Under the pieces are notes generated by a model. The model saw only the letters and a list, made by a program, of their open reading frames with translations. It was not told the origin of the DNA and made no database searches. A program made the position numbers and the translations under genes. From contig DATJAY010000035.1 in assembly GCA_035515795.1 (NCBI GenBank), forward strand, positions 362,851-426,850: a DNA stretch of 64,000 bases, read 5' to 3'. This document shows, piece after piece, positions 9,469 to 18,881 of this stretch (position 1 is the first letter of the stretch; each line of letters begins with the position of its first letter). The stretch comes from Candidatus Acidiferrales bacterium. GTDB taxonomy: Bacteria; Bacteroidota; Ignavibacteria; Kryptoniales; JAKASW01.

Positions 9469-11399
9469 GAATCGCCACTGCCTTCCTGATATTGGTTGTT
9501 GCGGGCAGCGCTTATGCGCAGATTCCCTTCCGTCAACCTGATGAAACGAATTACAATCTAGGCCTGCAGAGCTACAAGCAGGGCGACTACTCGACCGCTT
9601 ATCAATACTTCCGGCAGGTGATCAACGACTCGATGAACCAGAGATCCGCGGAAGCTTTTTACTACGGGTCAAAAAGTCTCTTCAGTCTTCATCGGTACCA
9701 GGAAGCGATTTCAACGATAGATACTTTTCTTGCCCGTTTTCCCGGCGACGAACATAAATACGAGATGATGTACATACTCGGTGCGGATTATTATTCGCTG
9801 GGAAAATATCAATCTGCCGGCGCGCAATTCGTGGTGGCGATAGATTCGGCAGGCGATCAGATGGTGAAGGACCGCGCCGTCGCAAGCCTCCGGACTCTCG
9901 TGACCTTCAATTTGAGTTTCGATGACATCAGAAATTTGTTCGCACAGTGCCGCACGCGGGTTTCTGCACTGACAATTGCAATCCCATTCGCGCGAAGGGC
10001 TTACTTTTCCGACAGGGTCGCGGTTGCCGACAGTCTCCTGAGAGAATTCATGCAGCGTTATCCGGAGTCCGGGACCGGGAGCGGCGAGATATCGAAGTGG
10101 CTCGACAGAATATCTGCCGACAAGGATTTAAGTCAAGCTTCGACAAAGATCGGTGCCTTGCTTCCCCTACAATACGGCGGAAGCGTCGGCGACCGACTTC
10201 TTCTCGGTATCCAGCTTGCGCTTGACGATTATAACGCCGCCGCACAGACAAAAGTCGGCCTTGTTCTCGAGAATTACGGGAGCAACCTTGTCACCCTTTA
10301 TTCCGATATGCGCTCGCTCGCCAAAAACGACGCGGTCAAGGCGATCATCGGTCCGGTATTCAGCAACGAAGTATCGACGATCGAGGACATCGCAAACTCG
10401 TCGAAGGTCCCCACGATAACCCCGACTGCCACTCAGACGGGACTCGTCGCGGGAAACACATACATGTTTCAAGCGAATCCAAATTTCAAGACGCGCGCAC
10501 GGGCAATGGCGGACTATGCGGTCAACGTCCTCCACATTCAAAAAATCTCTGTCCTCTCTCCTTCGGATACTTACGGCAAAACTATCGCAGGCTTCTTCGT
10601 CGCCCGTCTGAACGAGCTCAACGTCAAGCCGATCTCAGTCGAGTATTTTGAAACGGGAACGACTGATCTTTCAAAGGAGATGGAGAAAATAAAAAGCGAT
10701 GCCGCCGCGCTTGGCGAGCCCTACATCGACTTCGCAACGCTCAACAAGGACCAGCAGGCGATTCTGAAAAGCTACGGCATCGCGTCTTCTTTCGTCGATT
10801 CGCTCGACAAATCGAGAGGAATTGTCGATGCATACGATTTGCTGGGCGACAATCCCCAGAAGGTGGCAGACTCCATCAAAATTCCTATAACGAGCAGGAC
10901 CGTTCTCGGAGATTTCGAGGCGCTTCGTTCGCTCGGCGCGATCTTCATTCCTTTGACTTCATCGAAAGATATCGGGGTCGTCGGTGCGCAGATAGCCTAC
11001 TACAACGTGAGGGCCCAGCTCATCGGCACTGACGACTGGTACGACCTGAACCAGCTTTCGAACAACGACTTATACGACGACGGTGTAATTTTCTGCAGCG
11101 ACACGTATTTCGACACAAACTCACCCGCTTACAAAGCCGCCAGCGACACGCTGTCGCGGATTTCCGACATAGATTTCGACAGGACCATTTCCTACGGATA
11201 CGATTTGACGAACGCGCTCCTCGACGTGATGAAAACGAAAACCGACAGGCCGGATATAGAGAACGCGCTGAAGTCGGAAACGTACCATGGCCTGCACTCC
11301 ACAATTTCATTTTCCAGCGATAACTCGAATCACTACATACACATTCTCCAGTTCAAGAAAGGAAGCATCATCGATCTCGGCGAAGTGAACGCCAACTGA
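9465..11399 (+). CDS. Secreted TPR plus periplasmic-binding (ligand-receptor) protein
   Basis: A 644-residue exported protein. Residues 1-18 form a signal peptide ending AYAQ. Residues about 25-190 carry TPR-like repeats (NYNLGLQSYKQGDYSTAYQ). From about 225 a type I periplasmic-binding fold begins (IGALLPLQYG...GIQLALDDYN) and runs to the end. This is the Peripla_BP_6/LivJ or LpoA-like group. There are no ABC permease or ATPase genes nearby, so an LpoA-like envelope role fits better than amino-acid import, though this is inference. The start overlaps the TPR gene (ATGA coupling). Confidence 0.75.
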   Translation: MRIATAFLILVVAGSAYAQIPFRQPDETNYNLGLQSYKQGDYSTAYQYFRQVINDSMNQRSAEAFYYGSKSLFSLHRYQEAISTIDTFLARFPGDEHKYEMMYILGADYYSLGKYQSAGAQFVVAIDSAGDQMVKDRAVASLRTLVTFNLSFDDIRNLFAQCRTRVSALTIAIPFARRAYFSDRVAVADSLLREFMQRYPESGTGSGEISKWLDRISADKDLSQASTKIGALLPLQYGGSVGDRLLLGIQLALDDYNAAAQTKVGLVLENYGSNLVTLYSDMRSLAKNDAVKAIIGPVFSNEVSTIEDIANSSKVPTITPTATQTGLVAGNTYMFQANPNFKTRARAMADYAVNVLHIQKISVLSPSDTYGKTIAGFFVARLNELNVKPISVEYFETGTTDLSKEMEKIKSDAAALGEPYIDFATLNKDQQAILKSYGIASSFVDSLDKSRGIVDAYDLLGDNPQKVADSIKIPITSRTVLGDFEALRSLGAIFIPLTSSKDIGVVGAQIAYYNVRAQLIGTDDWYDLNQLSNNDLYDDGVIFCSDTYFDTNSPAYKAASDTLSRISDIDFDRTISYGYDLTNALLDVMKTKTDRPDIENALKSETYHGLHSTISFSSDNSNHYIHILQFKKGSIIDLGEVNAN

Positions 11400-11481
11400 T
11401 TCAACTGCTATCGGAAGAGGAAAGCCGATAGGCGCTGGCTTCCAATTTTGCGTTAGGATTCAATGAAGATGGGAGGCTGAA

Positions 11482-12189
11482 ATGACCGACAATATCAAAC
11501 GCACACTTCGCGAATGGCCTGAAAGCGAAAAGCCGCGCGAAAAACTTTTGTCCCATGGCGCAACGAAACTCACCGACGTGGAGCTCCTCGCAATACTCCT
11601 CAGGACCGGAACTCGCACGAAGTCTCATTCGAAGACCGCGGTAGACATCGCGAGGGAAGTCATGATGACATTCGACGATTCACTGGAAGTCCTCTCGGCG
11701 AGGGATGCGCTCGAGCTGTCTGCGATTGCGGGAATCGGAAAAGTAAAAGCGGTGACACTTTCCGCGGCGTTCGAGCTCGGGAGGAGAATGCAGAGCAATC
11801 CCAGCCGCGACATGCCGCTCCTCAACAATCCCGACGCCGTTTACAAGTTCATCATGCGAGAATTTGCGGGAGAAAAACGGGAGATATTCAAAGTCATTGC
11901 GCTCTCCACGTCGGGAAGGGTCAAGCGCGTCAAAACGGTGACGGAAGGAACGCTGAGCGCAAGTCTCGTAGATGCAAGGGCCGTGTTCAAGTTTGCGATA
12001 CTCGAAGAAGCGGCGAGCATCATCGTGGTACACAATCACCCGAGCGGGAAGCTCGATCCGAGCAAGGAGGACATACAGATCACCAAAGACCTCGTTACCT
12101 CCGGAAGATTCCTGGACATCTGCGTGCACGACCATCTGATTGTCGGGCCGACAGGATATTTGAGCATGAAGAATGGGGGATATATTTGA
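11482..12189 (+). CDS. radC: RadC family JAB-domain protein
   Basis: A 235-residue RadC protein. Residues about 15-100 hold the UPF0758 N-terminal part with a helix-hairpin-helix (LSAIAGIGKVKA). Residues about 110-235 hold the JAB/MPN metalloprotease-like domain with the HNHPSG...D metal motif. The in vivo role of RadC is unsettled despite its old link to DNA repair. GGGAGG precedes the ATG. It is the last gene of the plus-strand run and faces the barrel-protein gene tail to tail. Confidence 0.93.
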   Translation: MTDNIKRTLREWPESEKPREKLLSHGATKLTDVELLAILLRTGTRTKSHSKTAVDIAREVMMTFDDSLEVLSARDALELSAIAGIGKVKAVTLSAAFELGRRMQSNPSRDMPLLNNPDAVYKFIMREFAGEKREIFKVIALSTSGRVKRVKTVTEGTLSASLVDARAVFKFAILEEAASIIVVHNHPSGKLDPSKEDIQITKDLVTSGRFLDICVHDHLIVGPTGYLSMKNGGYI

Positions 12190-12210
12190 ATGAGCTGATT
12201 CGTAGTGTTT

Positions 12211-13947
12211 TCAGAAAAGGGCACTCAAGGAAACCTGTGCGTTCAATGAGTTCCAGTTAAGCCGAGGGCCGCCATCGTAGTCAACCTCTTTTCCCCAACT
12301 CAGCGAACACTGAAGACGAAGTCTATCCAAGATGTTCCCTCTTATGCTGCCACCCCATGCCCAATTTTCGTAGGGACTGCTTCCGCCGGAGTATTTCCAG
12401 GTTTCATAAGTCAAATTAAATCCAGCGTCCAATTCCGTTATTATACCAAATCTGCCGATGAAATCGACCTGCAGATCCGGCACTCTCGGAGATCGATCGG
12501 ATTCCACGTTCGAAAGCACAATATTTACAGTTGCCGAGTAGTCTCCCGCATTATCTATCATCCCGAAGAAGTAGTCGAAATCGTTTAGCTCTGTCCCGTT
12601 GAATCTTAAATTGTGAAAAGTAAGTCCCCCAATTAGTTGATCCGTCCAGAAACTGCCTTCTCGAAGCGGTGCGCCAAGACTACCAGCCAGTTCGAGTTGG
12701 AGAAAATCGAGAGTACCAATTACAAGACTGTCGGATAGAAGAATCTTTTTCGTCGACCCAACTGAAGATTCCGAAAACAAGGAATAATACTCGTCCGTTA
12801 AATAATCAATCCGAGCTTGATTGATAGTTTCACCCCGGCAAAGGTATGCCCCGGTATAGAGTAACCTCCTCAAATCGTATGTCGACAAGAATCGCTTCGT
12901 GGAAATTATGTTCCATGACGCCGACAGAATAGCAAAATTGTAGCGATCATTGATCTTCCTTTCTTCCCGGTACAGCCCCTGGTATTCATCATTAGTGCTG
13001 TCGAATAAGTTTTCGTTTTGCTCATGATAGTACCAATCTATTCCAAACTTGAGGAGATCACCATCATTAACCATATAGCTCAGATTAAAACCGGGCTTCA
13101 CTTCCCAGCTATTGCCTTGATATGAGAATATTCCATTTGAAAAGATCAAGGAAGACTTGCCGGAAGAAAAATCAAAGTATCCATTCATCCCAATGGCAAA
13201 GCGATCAGACAGACCGTACGTCAAACGAACAGGTAAGCCAATGGAGTACCCATCCCCGATTGACTGGCCGGTAAGAGATTCGCTTAAGTATGTTGGTGAA
13301 AAGGAAAATGCAAATTGATCAGGATCAAGGAGCAAGTCGGAAAAATAATAATACTGCTTAAGTCTTTCCTCGCTAAAATTCATTCGACCACCGGAAAGGT
13401 AGGTAGCCGATAATCCCAAAGAAGTATGCTTAGTAGTACTTTCACCTTCGTACTCCTCATATTCAACTCGATATGGCTCATATTCCGCATGTCCTGCAAA
13501 CTCCCAGCTACTTCCAGGTCTTAGAGCAATACCGATATTGTAAAATCGATCCCGATCATTTGGCCAGGAGTTTCGCAGGTCGCCGGCCACTTCATAGCTT
13601 GTCCGATTCCCCACCATAAAATTTGCTTCACCGGTATTGAAGTGGTCTACCAACCCGTCATATCTGGAAGAAATATCAACGCTCTCCTCGTAATAGGAAT
13701 AACTCAAGGAAGACAAAGCTGCATACGGAAGCCGACCGTAGATATCTTCGAAACGGGCCGATAGGGAATCAACTGCAAACTCAGCGGGCATAGACTTCAT
13801 GCTTGACGTGTCTTGCCGCGCAAATGCTACAGAAGAAAAAACAGCCACCACTCCTATAGAATTCAGAAATCTTTTCGTTCTTTGCTCATTCAATGCAATC
13901 TGTGAAAACAGCCTGCACACCAATCGCCTGATCGCGACAGCTCCCAT
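12211..13947 (-). CDS. Probable outer-membrane beta-barrel protein, unknown family
   Basis: Up to 578 residues. A signal peptide (about residues 24-44, RTKRFLNSIGVVAVFSSVAFA) is followed by a long series of alternating aromatic/polar strands (for example FYNIGIALRPGSSWEFAGHAEYEPY). It ends in ...LNAQVSLSALF, the terminal-Phe pattern of outer-membrane barrels. I recognise no named family. No good ribosome site is seen at the first ATG, and the signal peptide suggests that a start about 20 codons later is possible. It opens an accessory region that differs in flavour from the housekeeping operon before it. Confidence 0.6.
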   Translation of the reverse strand: MGAVAIRRLVCRLFSQIALNEQRTKRFLNSIGVVAVFSSVAFARQDTSSMKSMPAEFAVDSLSARFEDIYGRLPYAALSSLSYSYYEESVDISSRYDGLVDHFNTGEANFMVGNRTSYEVAGDLRNSWPNDRDRFYNIGIALRPGSSWEFAGHAEYEPYRVEYEEYEGESTTKHTSLGLSATYLSGGRMNFSEERLKQYYYFSDLLLDPDQFAFSFSPTYLSESLTGQSIGDGYSIGLPVRLTYGLSDRFAIGMNGYFDFSSGKSSLIFSNGIFSYQGNSWEVKPGFNLSYMVNDGDLLKFGIDWYYHEQNENLFDSTNDEYQGLYREERKINDRYNFAILSASWNIISTKRFLSTYDLRRLLYTGAYLCRGETINQARIDYLTDEYYSLFSESSVGSTKKILLSDSLVIGTLDFLQLELAGSLGAPLREGSFWTDQLIGGLTFHNLRFNGTELNDFDYFFGMIDNAGDYSATVNIVLSNVESDRSPRVPDLQVDFIGRFGIITELDAGFNLTYETWKYSGGSSPYENWAWGGSIRGNILDRLRLQCSLSWGKEVDYDGGPRLNWNSLNAQVSLSALF

Positions 13948-14156
13948 TTAATCGTTATCGGTTTAAGCTGTTACTAATTTTCTTTTTACAGCCACGATAG
14001 AAAATTATACGGGGGGCTCCCAACTTTGTCAAGCCAGTCAAATATTATGTTTTCTTTGACCGATGATCTCAATTCTTCAAGGGATATTCAAAAATAAAAT
14101 GAGCAGCCTCAGCTATAGCGCGTCCCGGGCCAGGGAGTCGATAAGAGTGGAAGAAT

Positions 14157-14723
14157 ATGCTTCTTTTTGATGATCGAATCAGCCAGGAAGAGATGCGGAT
14201 GCGAACGATTGAACCCGACATCCATCAAATCCACCATCCGATCCGTCCGAACGCCGATTCAATGGCTCCGGATCGCAATCGAAGCCTTCCAAATGCCAAT
14301 CCGATGCGTCCAAACGCGAATTCAATGGTTCCAAATGGAGTTCCGATGAGTCCGAATGGCCACTCGATGGCTCCAAACGGAGTTACGATGCGTCCGGAAG
14401 GCATTCAGATGTGCCACATTGGCAAATCGATGGATCATATTGAGACTCCGATATGTCATACAGCACACTCAATGGGCCATATCGGCGGTCGAATGCATAA
14501 TATTTGTGATCGAACTGGCCGCTTTGACGGCTCGATGGAAATTATCGGCAGCTCGACGGGCCATATCGGGGACCGAATGCAAAATATTGGCGCGTCGATG
14601 GGCCCAATCAGACACCGCATGAGAAGAATCAGCTTTCACATCGGCCATATCAACGCTCGTATGCAAATAATCAGAGCTCACATGTGCCATATTGGCACGC
14701 GAAGCAGAGATATCGAGCGTCAA
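14157..14723 (+). repeat. Degenerate 21-bp tandem repeat, about 27 units
   Basis: The DNA under the heptapeptide ORF is a gap-free tandem array of 21-bp units of the type ATGggcCATATcGGCgnytCG. Each unit usually begins with ATG. Units differ at many sites, with a change of consensus between unit 12 (CCnAAyGGm core) and unit 13 (CATATyGGC core). There are no spacers between units, so this is not a CRISPR array. Confidence 0.85.
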
Positions 14724-14789
14724 AGGCCGGCCGGAGATTGTCGGCGTCATGGAGTCAGGATTGTAATCTTTCCCCTGGTTTCCACTTGA
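14157..14789 (+). CDS. Heptapeptide-repeat ORF (30 x 7 codons), unknown
   Basis: The ORF is exactly 210 codons, 30 units of 7. At least 27 consecutive units, starting with the first codon, fit the pattern M-x-x-(I/N)-x-x-x. Position 1 is Met in 17 units and otherwise mostly Ile. Units 5-12 favour P-N at positions 3-4 (MRPNANS, MVPNGVP, MSPNGHS). Units 13-27 favour H-I or N-I (MCHIGKS, MGHIGGR, MQNIGAS). Synonymous differences (ATT/ATC, CCA/CCG, AAC/AAT, GGC/GGA) favour translation in this frame. However, a 21-bp period keeps other frames open too, and the ribosome site (GGAAG, 3 bases) is weak. No signal peptide or membrane segment. It is rich in Gly, Pro, His and Met. No family recognised. 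Confidence 0.45.
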   Translation: MLLFDDRISQEEMRMRTIEPDIHQIHHPIRPNADSMAPDRNRSLPNANPMRPNANSMVPNGVPMSPNGHSMAPNGVTMRPEGIQMCHIGKSMDHIETPICHTAHSMGHIGGRMHNICDRTGRFDGSMEIIGSSTGHIGDRMQNIGASMGPIRHRMRRISFHIGHINARMQIIRAHMCHIGTRSRDIERQRPAGDCRRHGVRIVIFPLVST

Positions 14790-14943
14790 CATTCACTTCA
14801 TGGTGTATTAAAATTTAGCCGCAGATATTGCCAGAGGGCAGAAAGAAGCAGGGAGCCCAAAGCACGAAGATTCACCTTACGATTGTTTCAGCTTGAAGCT
14901 GAGTAGTTTTGAAGCATTACTTGGCATCAAAGGAGTCTTTGAG

Positions 14944-17055
14944 ATGAAGAATGGTGCAGCGGTTATTGCAATAACATTTCTAACAGTAGGATCACTTCTC
15001 GCGCAGGTGCACATACGTGAGAGCACGGTGATTACGCCAAGAGAGGGGAAGATAGCACAGGAGGTGAACAACCCGCACAAGTTCCATATTGAAGTTATCC
15101 AGACATATCCTACACCGATCCGATTCGAAGTGGCGGGGACGTGCACAGACACGGTCCTGGGGTCCGTCGGCTTGAGGCTCGTCGCCGATATCGGTCCTGT
15201 AAGGGCTGATGATTATTGGTTTGATGTTTCCGTTTGCGGTTCAACTTCGCTTGATAACCCTGACACTATGACTGTGGGTGTGTTCTTCGATGATTCCACG
15301 TTATTCGAGCAGACTCATCTCAGTCCGTACTGGATGGGAGGATGTTTCCCTATGTCCCAGTTCTGGGACTGCCGTTTCACGACTCCATATTTTTCAACAT
15401 TCGATTTCACTTTGGCAAAGCATCAATTCATATCGGGAGATACGACGGGAATGAGTTTGAACGGCAGAAACGACTGTAGTGAGACAGCGTGGTCGACAAC
15501 AGATCCGCTTACACTGACCATCGTTACAGGGAATCAATACGTATCATTTCATCAAAGAGATTCACAGACGGGAGGAGATACGAAATTAGGCTCAACCATA
15601 TCCGCAACGGGAAATAGTATCGGACAGTACGTTCTCGTAGCCGACGGTGCTCCGCCGGATTCGATTAACAGTTGGGCAACGATACAGGCAGAGAGCAATG
15701 GCATGACAAGAGTAGACTCGGTGCAGATACTCCCATTTGTCGACCATTTTTACGTTTATGCACAACCCGATACGATCGATGATTCTGCCACCGCCAAGAT
15801 ATATGTTCAGGCTAAGGATGCTATCGACGAGGATATGGATTATGATGGGAATGTCCGGATCTCTGCTTCGCCGTCTCAATATGGAGACTTGAATGTAGAG
15901 ATGTTAAGCGCGATGAAGAAAGGGGGCATGAACGGAAATCATAAGACGATGAGCATCTCGTCGGTCAAAGGAGCTTCCTCCAGGGGATCAGAAGATTCAA
16001 ACATACCGGAGAGGAGATCACTTGCGGCGATGGATTCCGTGCTTGAGACAGATTATTGGACAGCTAACTGGGGTAGAGTGTTTTACACTGCCGACGGAAC
16101 CGTCCCCGACAGCAACATGACCATCACTTTCACAGTTATGTCAGTGGATCAGACGAGTGTAACAGGAAAGGGGCAAGTGGTAATACTGTCTCCTTATCAA
16201 TTAGACGTCAAATATCCAACCGATGCTCAGAAGATTACCGGCGATAATCCTCCGAAGATGCCCGAAGTGTCAGGGAAAATAAAAGCGCAGCTTCATGCAA
16301 AGAAAAACATTCCTGTGACTTACAATTGGGAAATGAAAATCAAATGGACGGGTAAGGGAGGATGGAAAACGCCGCAAAATGACGAAGCATATTCAGGCGA
16401 TACAACTGGAGAGACCAATAAATGGACACCCTTGAACGTGAACTTGAGCAAGTATATTCGTGGAGGACAGATAGTCACGCTGAAGGTTGTGGCAGCTACC
16501 ACAGATTACTCCACGACAAAAAGTTACGATACAACGTTTGCAATAAAAGGGACCAACCCAACTTTTGCAAATATGCTTGCGGCTCTTAACGGACTTCAAT
16601 ACGAAGCTATCGCCTCCTATGAGAGCAATTTCAACCAGTTTGCCAAAAGTAGGCGTGTTCAGTGTGATACAACTCCAAGTTACCCATTGCAGGGTGGTAA
16701 AACCCCAGCCGACTTTGGCATCATGCAAATCGATAGCCCACAAACCGACGACATTATCTGGAATTGGACCGTAAATGTGCAGACGGGGAAAGACATGTTT
16801 GACGCGCGCTATAATGCCGCAGCGACGTACCACGAGGATTTTGCTGGTTCGTCACCTTTGAATGAAGACGAAAAAATTGTAGAAGCATATTGTGAATACA
16901 ACGGAGGACCCGGGGCTTGGTACTGGAAATGGATACAAGGGGACCCTTCACAAAATGGACCAGGCTATTGGGAAGAACAAACCCAATCCTTTATAACGGC
17001 AAAAGCATATGCAGATAATGTATTTGCATTGTACAAATCGCATCCATGGCGTTAA
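14944..17055 (+). CDS. Secreted multidomain protein with lytic-transglycosylase-like C-terminus
   Basis: A 703-residue exported protein. The start is the ATG with AAAGGAG 8 bases upstream; it gives a signal peptide (residues 1-21, ending LLAQ). Residues about 25-530 look like beta-sandwich or Ig-like segments. The last about 150 residues resemble an SLT/lysozyme-like fold: AIASYESNFNQFA with the candidate catalytic Glu, then DFGIMQI (in place of GLMQ) and EYNGGPGAW (in place of YNAG). This would cleave the peptidoglycan glycan strand. The enzymatic call rests on these three motifs and is moderately supported. It is followed 16 bases later by a TIG-domain secreted protein, probably in one operon. 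Confidence 0.6.
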   Translation: MKNGAAVIAITFLTVGSLLAQVHIRESTVITPREGKIAQEVNNPHKFHIEVIQTYPTPIRFEVAGTCTDTVLGSVGLRLVADIGPVRADDYWFDVSVCGSTSLDNPDTMTVGVFFDDSTLFEQTHLSPYWMGGCFPMSQFWDCRFTTPYFSTFDFTLAKHQFISGDTTGMSLNGRNDCSETAWSTTDPLTLTIVTGNQYVSFHQRDSQTGGDTKLGSTISATGNSIGQYVLVADGAPPDSINSWATIQAESNGMTRVDSVQILPFVDHFYVYAQPDTIDDSATAKIYVQAKDAIDEDMDYDGNVRISASPSQYGDLNVEMLSAMKKGGMNGNHKTMSISSVKGASSRGSEDSNIPERRSLAAMDSVLETDYWTANWGRVFYTADGTVPDSNMTITFTVMSVDQTSVTGKGQVVILSPYQLDVKYPTDAQKITGDNPPKMPEVSGKIKAQLHAKKNIPVTYNWEMKIKWTGKGGWKTPQNDEAYSGDTTGETNKWTPLNVNLSKYIRGGQIVTLKVVAATTDYSTTKSYDTTFAIKGTNPTFANMLAALNGLQYEAIASYESNFNQFAKSRRVQCDTTPSYPLQGGKTPADFGIMQIDSPQTDDIIWNWTVNVQTGKDMFDARYNAAATYHEDFAGSSPLNEDEKIVEAYCEYNGGPGAWYWKWIQGDPSQNGPGYWEEQTQSFITAKAYADNVFALYKSHPWR

Positions 17056-17071
17056 AATGAAAGAGGTTTAT

Positions 17072-18748
17072 ATGAAAAAGTGGAAATGTTTATTTCTGAT
17101 TTTAGTAACATCGGTAAGCGGTACATTCCAAGTATTTGCCCAATCATATTACTATAACAACAGCAGCGAGGAATTACCCGTTTGGCGTTTAAATTTACAA
17201 AGCGGGACTAAAAGTTTGTTTTATTCCGATTCAATCAATCCTTACAGTAATGTATTATGGGACCCGACTCAACAGTGGATTTTTATCGAGCGTGATAATA
17301 GCTACATACCCCACATAGCTGCGGACCATTATTACATATCAACTACCGTTGTAAATGCAAATACACCATCAATAACTCATGTTTTTCCCGATCAGTATCC
17401 TCACCCGCCAGGCACATCACCCAATTCTTTTTTTATTTCAAGGATAGAATCACCCCTGGGGGCATACGATGGCATAGTCTATAACTCTGTTAAAAATGTT
17501 TTCTATGTCACGTGGTTTCTTCCGGCTCCAGATAGCTTGAAATGGTGGGGAGATTTATCTTCGTACCAAAGGACTGCGGCTTATGATGCATCGACATTTA
17601 CATTCCTTGATACCCTGCCGGTTCCTCCGGGGTGGATTACTGGTCTTAGTTCTGTTTCAGATGACGGGAGTTATTTGTATTTAGAAAAATGGGGATACGG
17701 GAAAGTGGATGCAATCGGCAAATATTCGCTTCTGACAAAACAGTTAACAATCAACAGGAGCCTGTCTGACCTGAAAGTTCCAGACGTTTACACTGTAGAG
17801 GATAGTAAGAAAGGAAATTTTCTTTTGTGTCTTTTATATCCTCAACCACAGATGGAAGATAAAGAGTTTGGAGTATACAATGTAGATAAAGATACGATGT
17901 ATAGTCTAATCCCTTTTCCATTACAAACTCACGAGTATTTATCAGGCGATGCGAAAGTTGTAATGATAGAGGAAACACCATTGGTTACTGAACAAAGGCC
18001 TTGGGGAACCGATTATGTGTACCAGCACACTGGCTGCATTTCCATCTTCGATGATATCTCGGGTACGCTTTTGCAGAAGCTCAAACTACCACAGGATGGG
18101 AAAGTCCTTGTTTTTGATAACTATCCCAATATGCTTTATTACTACTATGAGAAAAAACAAAGGTCTATCAACATCGATCTTAGCAAACTCCCAACCATCG
18201 GAACAATCAACGCACAGAATGTTCTTGTCGGCAGCGGAGCGTTTACTCTTTCCGTTACGGGCAAGAATTTCACACCTACCTCCAAAGTCCAGCTTAATGG
18301 TACAAACCGGGCGACGACATTTATTGCTGATACGCTTCTGCAAGCGACCATCCGCGCCGAGGATGTCGATACGGCAACGACGGCATACATTGCTGTCAGA
18401 GACAGCATTGCTCCATCATCGCATTCAACGACGGATTCATTAGCATTAAATATTATCTCTGTGCCACAACAATCGCTACAGCCAATTCTAGATTGTGTCA
18501 CACAAACTAATGACACGACATACACAGCATGGTTCGGCTACGGGAACGACGACACAACTTCCATCTTTGTTCCTGTCGGTCCGCAGAATAAATTCTCTCC
18601 GACTCCTAACGACAGAAACCAGACGATCACCTTTGAGCCTGGAAGAAAGGATAAAGTCTTTAGCGTAATATTCAACGGTAAGAATCTGACATGGAAATTG
18701 AACGGGAGTGAAGTGGTTGCATCGAAGAAATCGCCGAGGTGCAACTGA
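17072..18748 (+). CDS. Secreted TIG-domain surface protein
   Basis: A 558-residue exported protein. AAAGAGG lies 5 bases before the ATG; residues 1-23 form a signal peptide ending VFAQ. Residues about 25-365 may be a beta-propeller-like region (repeated ...YDASTFTFLDTL, LYLEKWGYGKVD types). Residues about 370-460 form an IPT/TIG Ig-like domain (GSGAFTLSVTGKNF...KVQLNG). The end (about 475-558) matches a short C-terminal module seen in many bacterial surface proteins (WFGYGND...FSPTPNDRN, FEPGRKDKVFSV, then LTWKLNG). It is not a T9SS tail. Its base composition looks more AT-rich than the operon to the left. Function unknown. Confidence 0.6.
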   Translation: MKKWKCLFLILVTSVSGTFQVFAQSYYYNNSSEELPVWRLNLQSGTKSLFYSDSINPYSNVLWDPTQQWIFIERDNSYIPHIAADHYYISTTVVNANTPSITHVFPDQYPHPPGTSPNSFFISRIESPLGAYDGIVYNSVKNVFYVTWFLPAPDSLKWWGDLSSYQRTAAYDASTFTFLDTLPVPPGWITGLSSVSDDGSYLYLEKWGYGKVDAIGKYSLLTKQLTINRSLSDLKVPDVYTVEDSKKGNFLLCLLYPQPQMEDKEFGVYNVDKDTMYSLIPFPLQTHEYLSGDAKVVMIEETPLVTEQRPWGTDYVYQHTGCISIFDDISGTLLQKLKLPQDGKVLVFDNYPNMLYYYYEKKQRSINIDLSKLPTIGTINAQNVLVGSGAFTLSVTGKNFTPTSKVQLNGTNRATTFIADTLLQATIRAEDVDTATTAYIAVRDSIAPSSHSTTDSLALNIISVPQQSLQPILDCVTQTNDTTYTAWFGYGNDDTTSIFVPVGPQNKFSPTPNDRNQTITFEPGRKDKVFSVIFNGKNLTWKLNGSEVVASKKSPRCN

Positions 18749-18881
18749 AGCTGGAATGAAAGGTGTGAGCAAGAATGAGGCTGATGATCAGATAACTCAA
18801 ACAAATGACCTGAAACCCCGCCCCATTTTGGCTAGGATAGTGTAGAAAAAATTCGGCAGTTAAGACTGAATCGACCGGGGT

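Noticed and set aside
9465..11399. Branched-chain amino-acid ABC importer receptor
   Set aside because: No ABC permease or ATPase genes are adjacent, and the TPR N-terminus favours an LpoA-like or other envelope role.
14157..14723. CRISPR array suggested by regular repeats
   Set aside because: Units of 21 bp are contiguous and degenerate, with no spacers and no cas genes nearby.
14356..14792. Other long open frames within the 21-bp repeat array (plus frame 2 and minus strand)
   Set aside because: A repeat period divisible by three keeps several frames open. Only the first frame shows synonymous third-position variation and a regular amino-acid motif.
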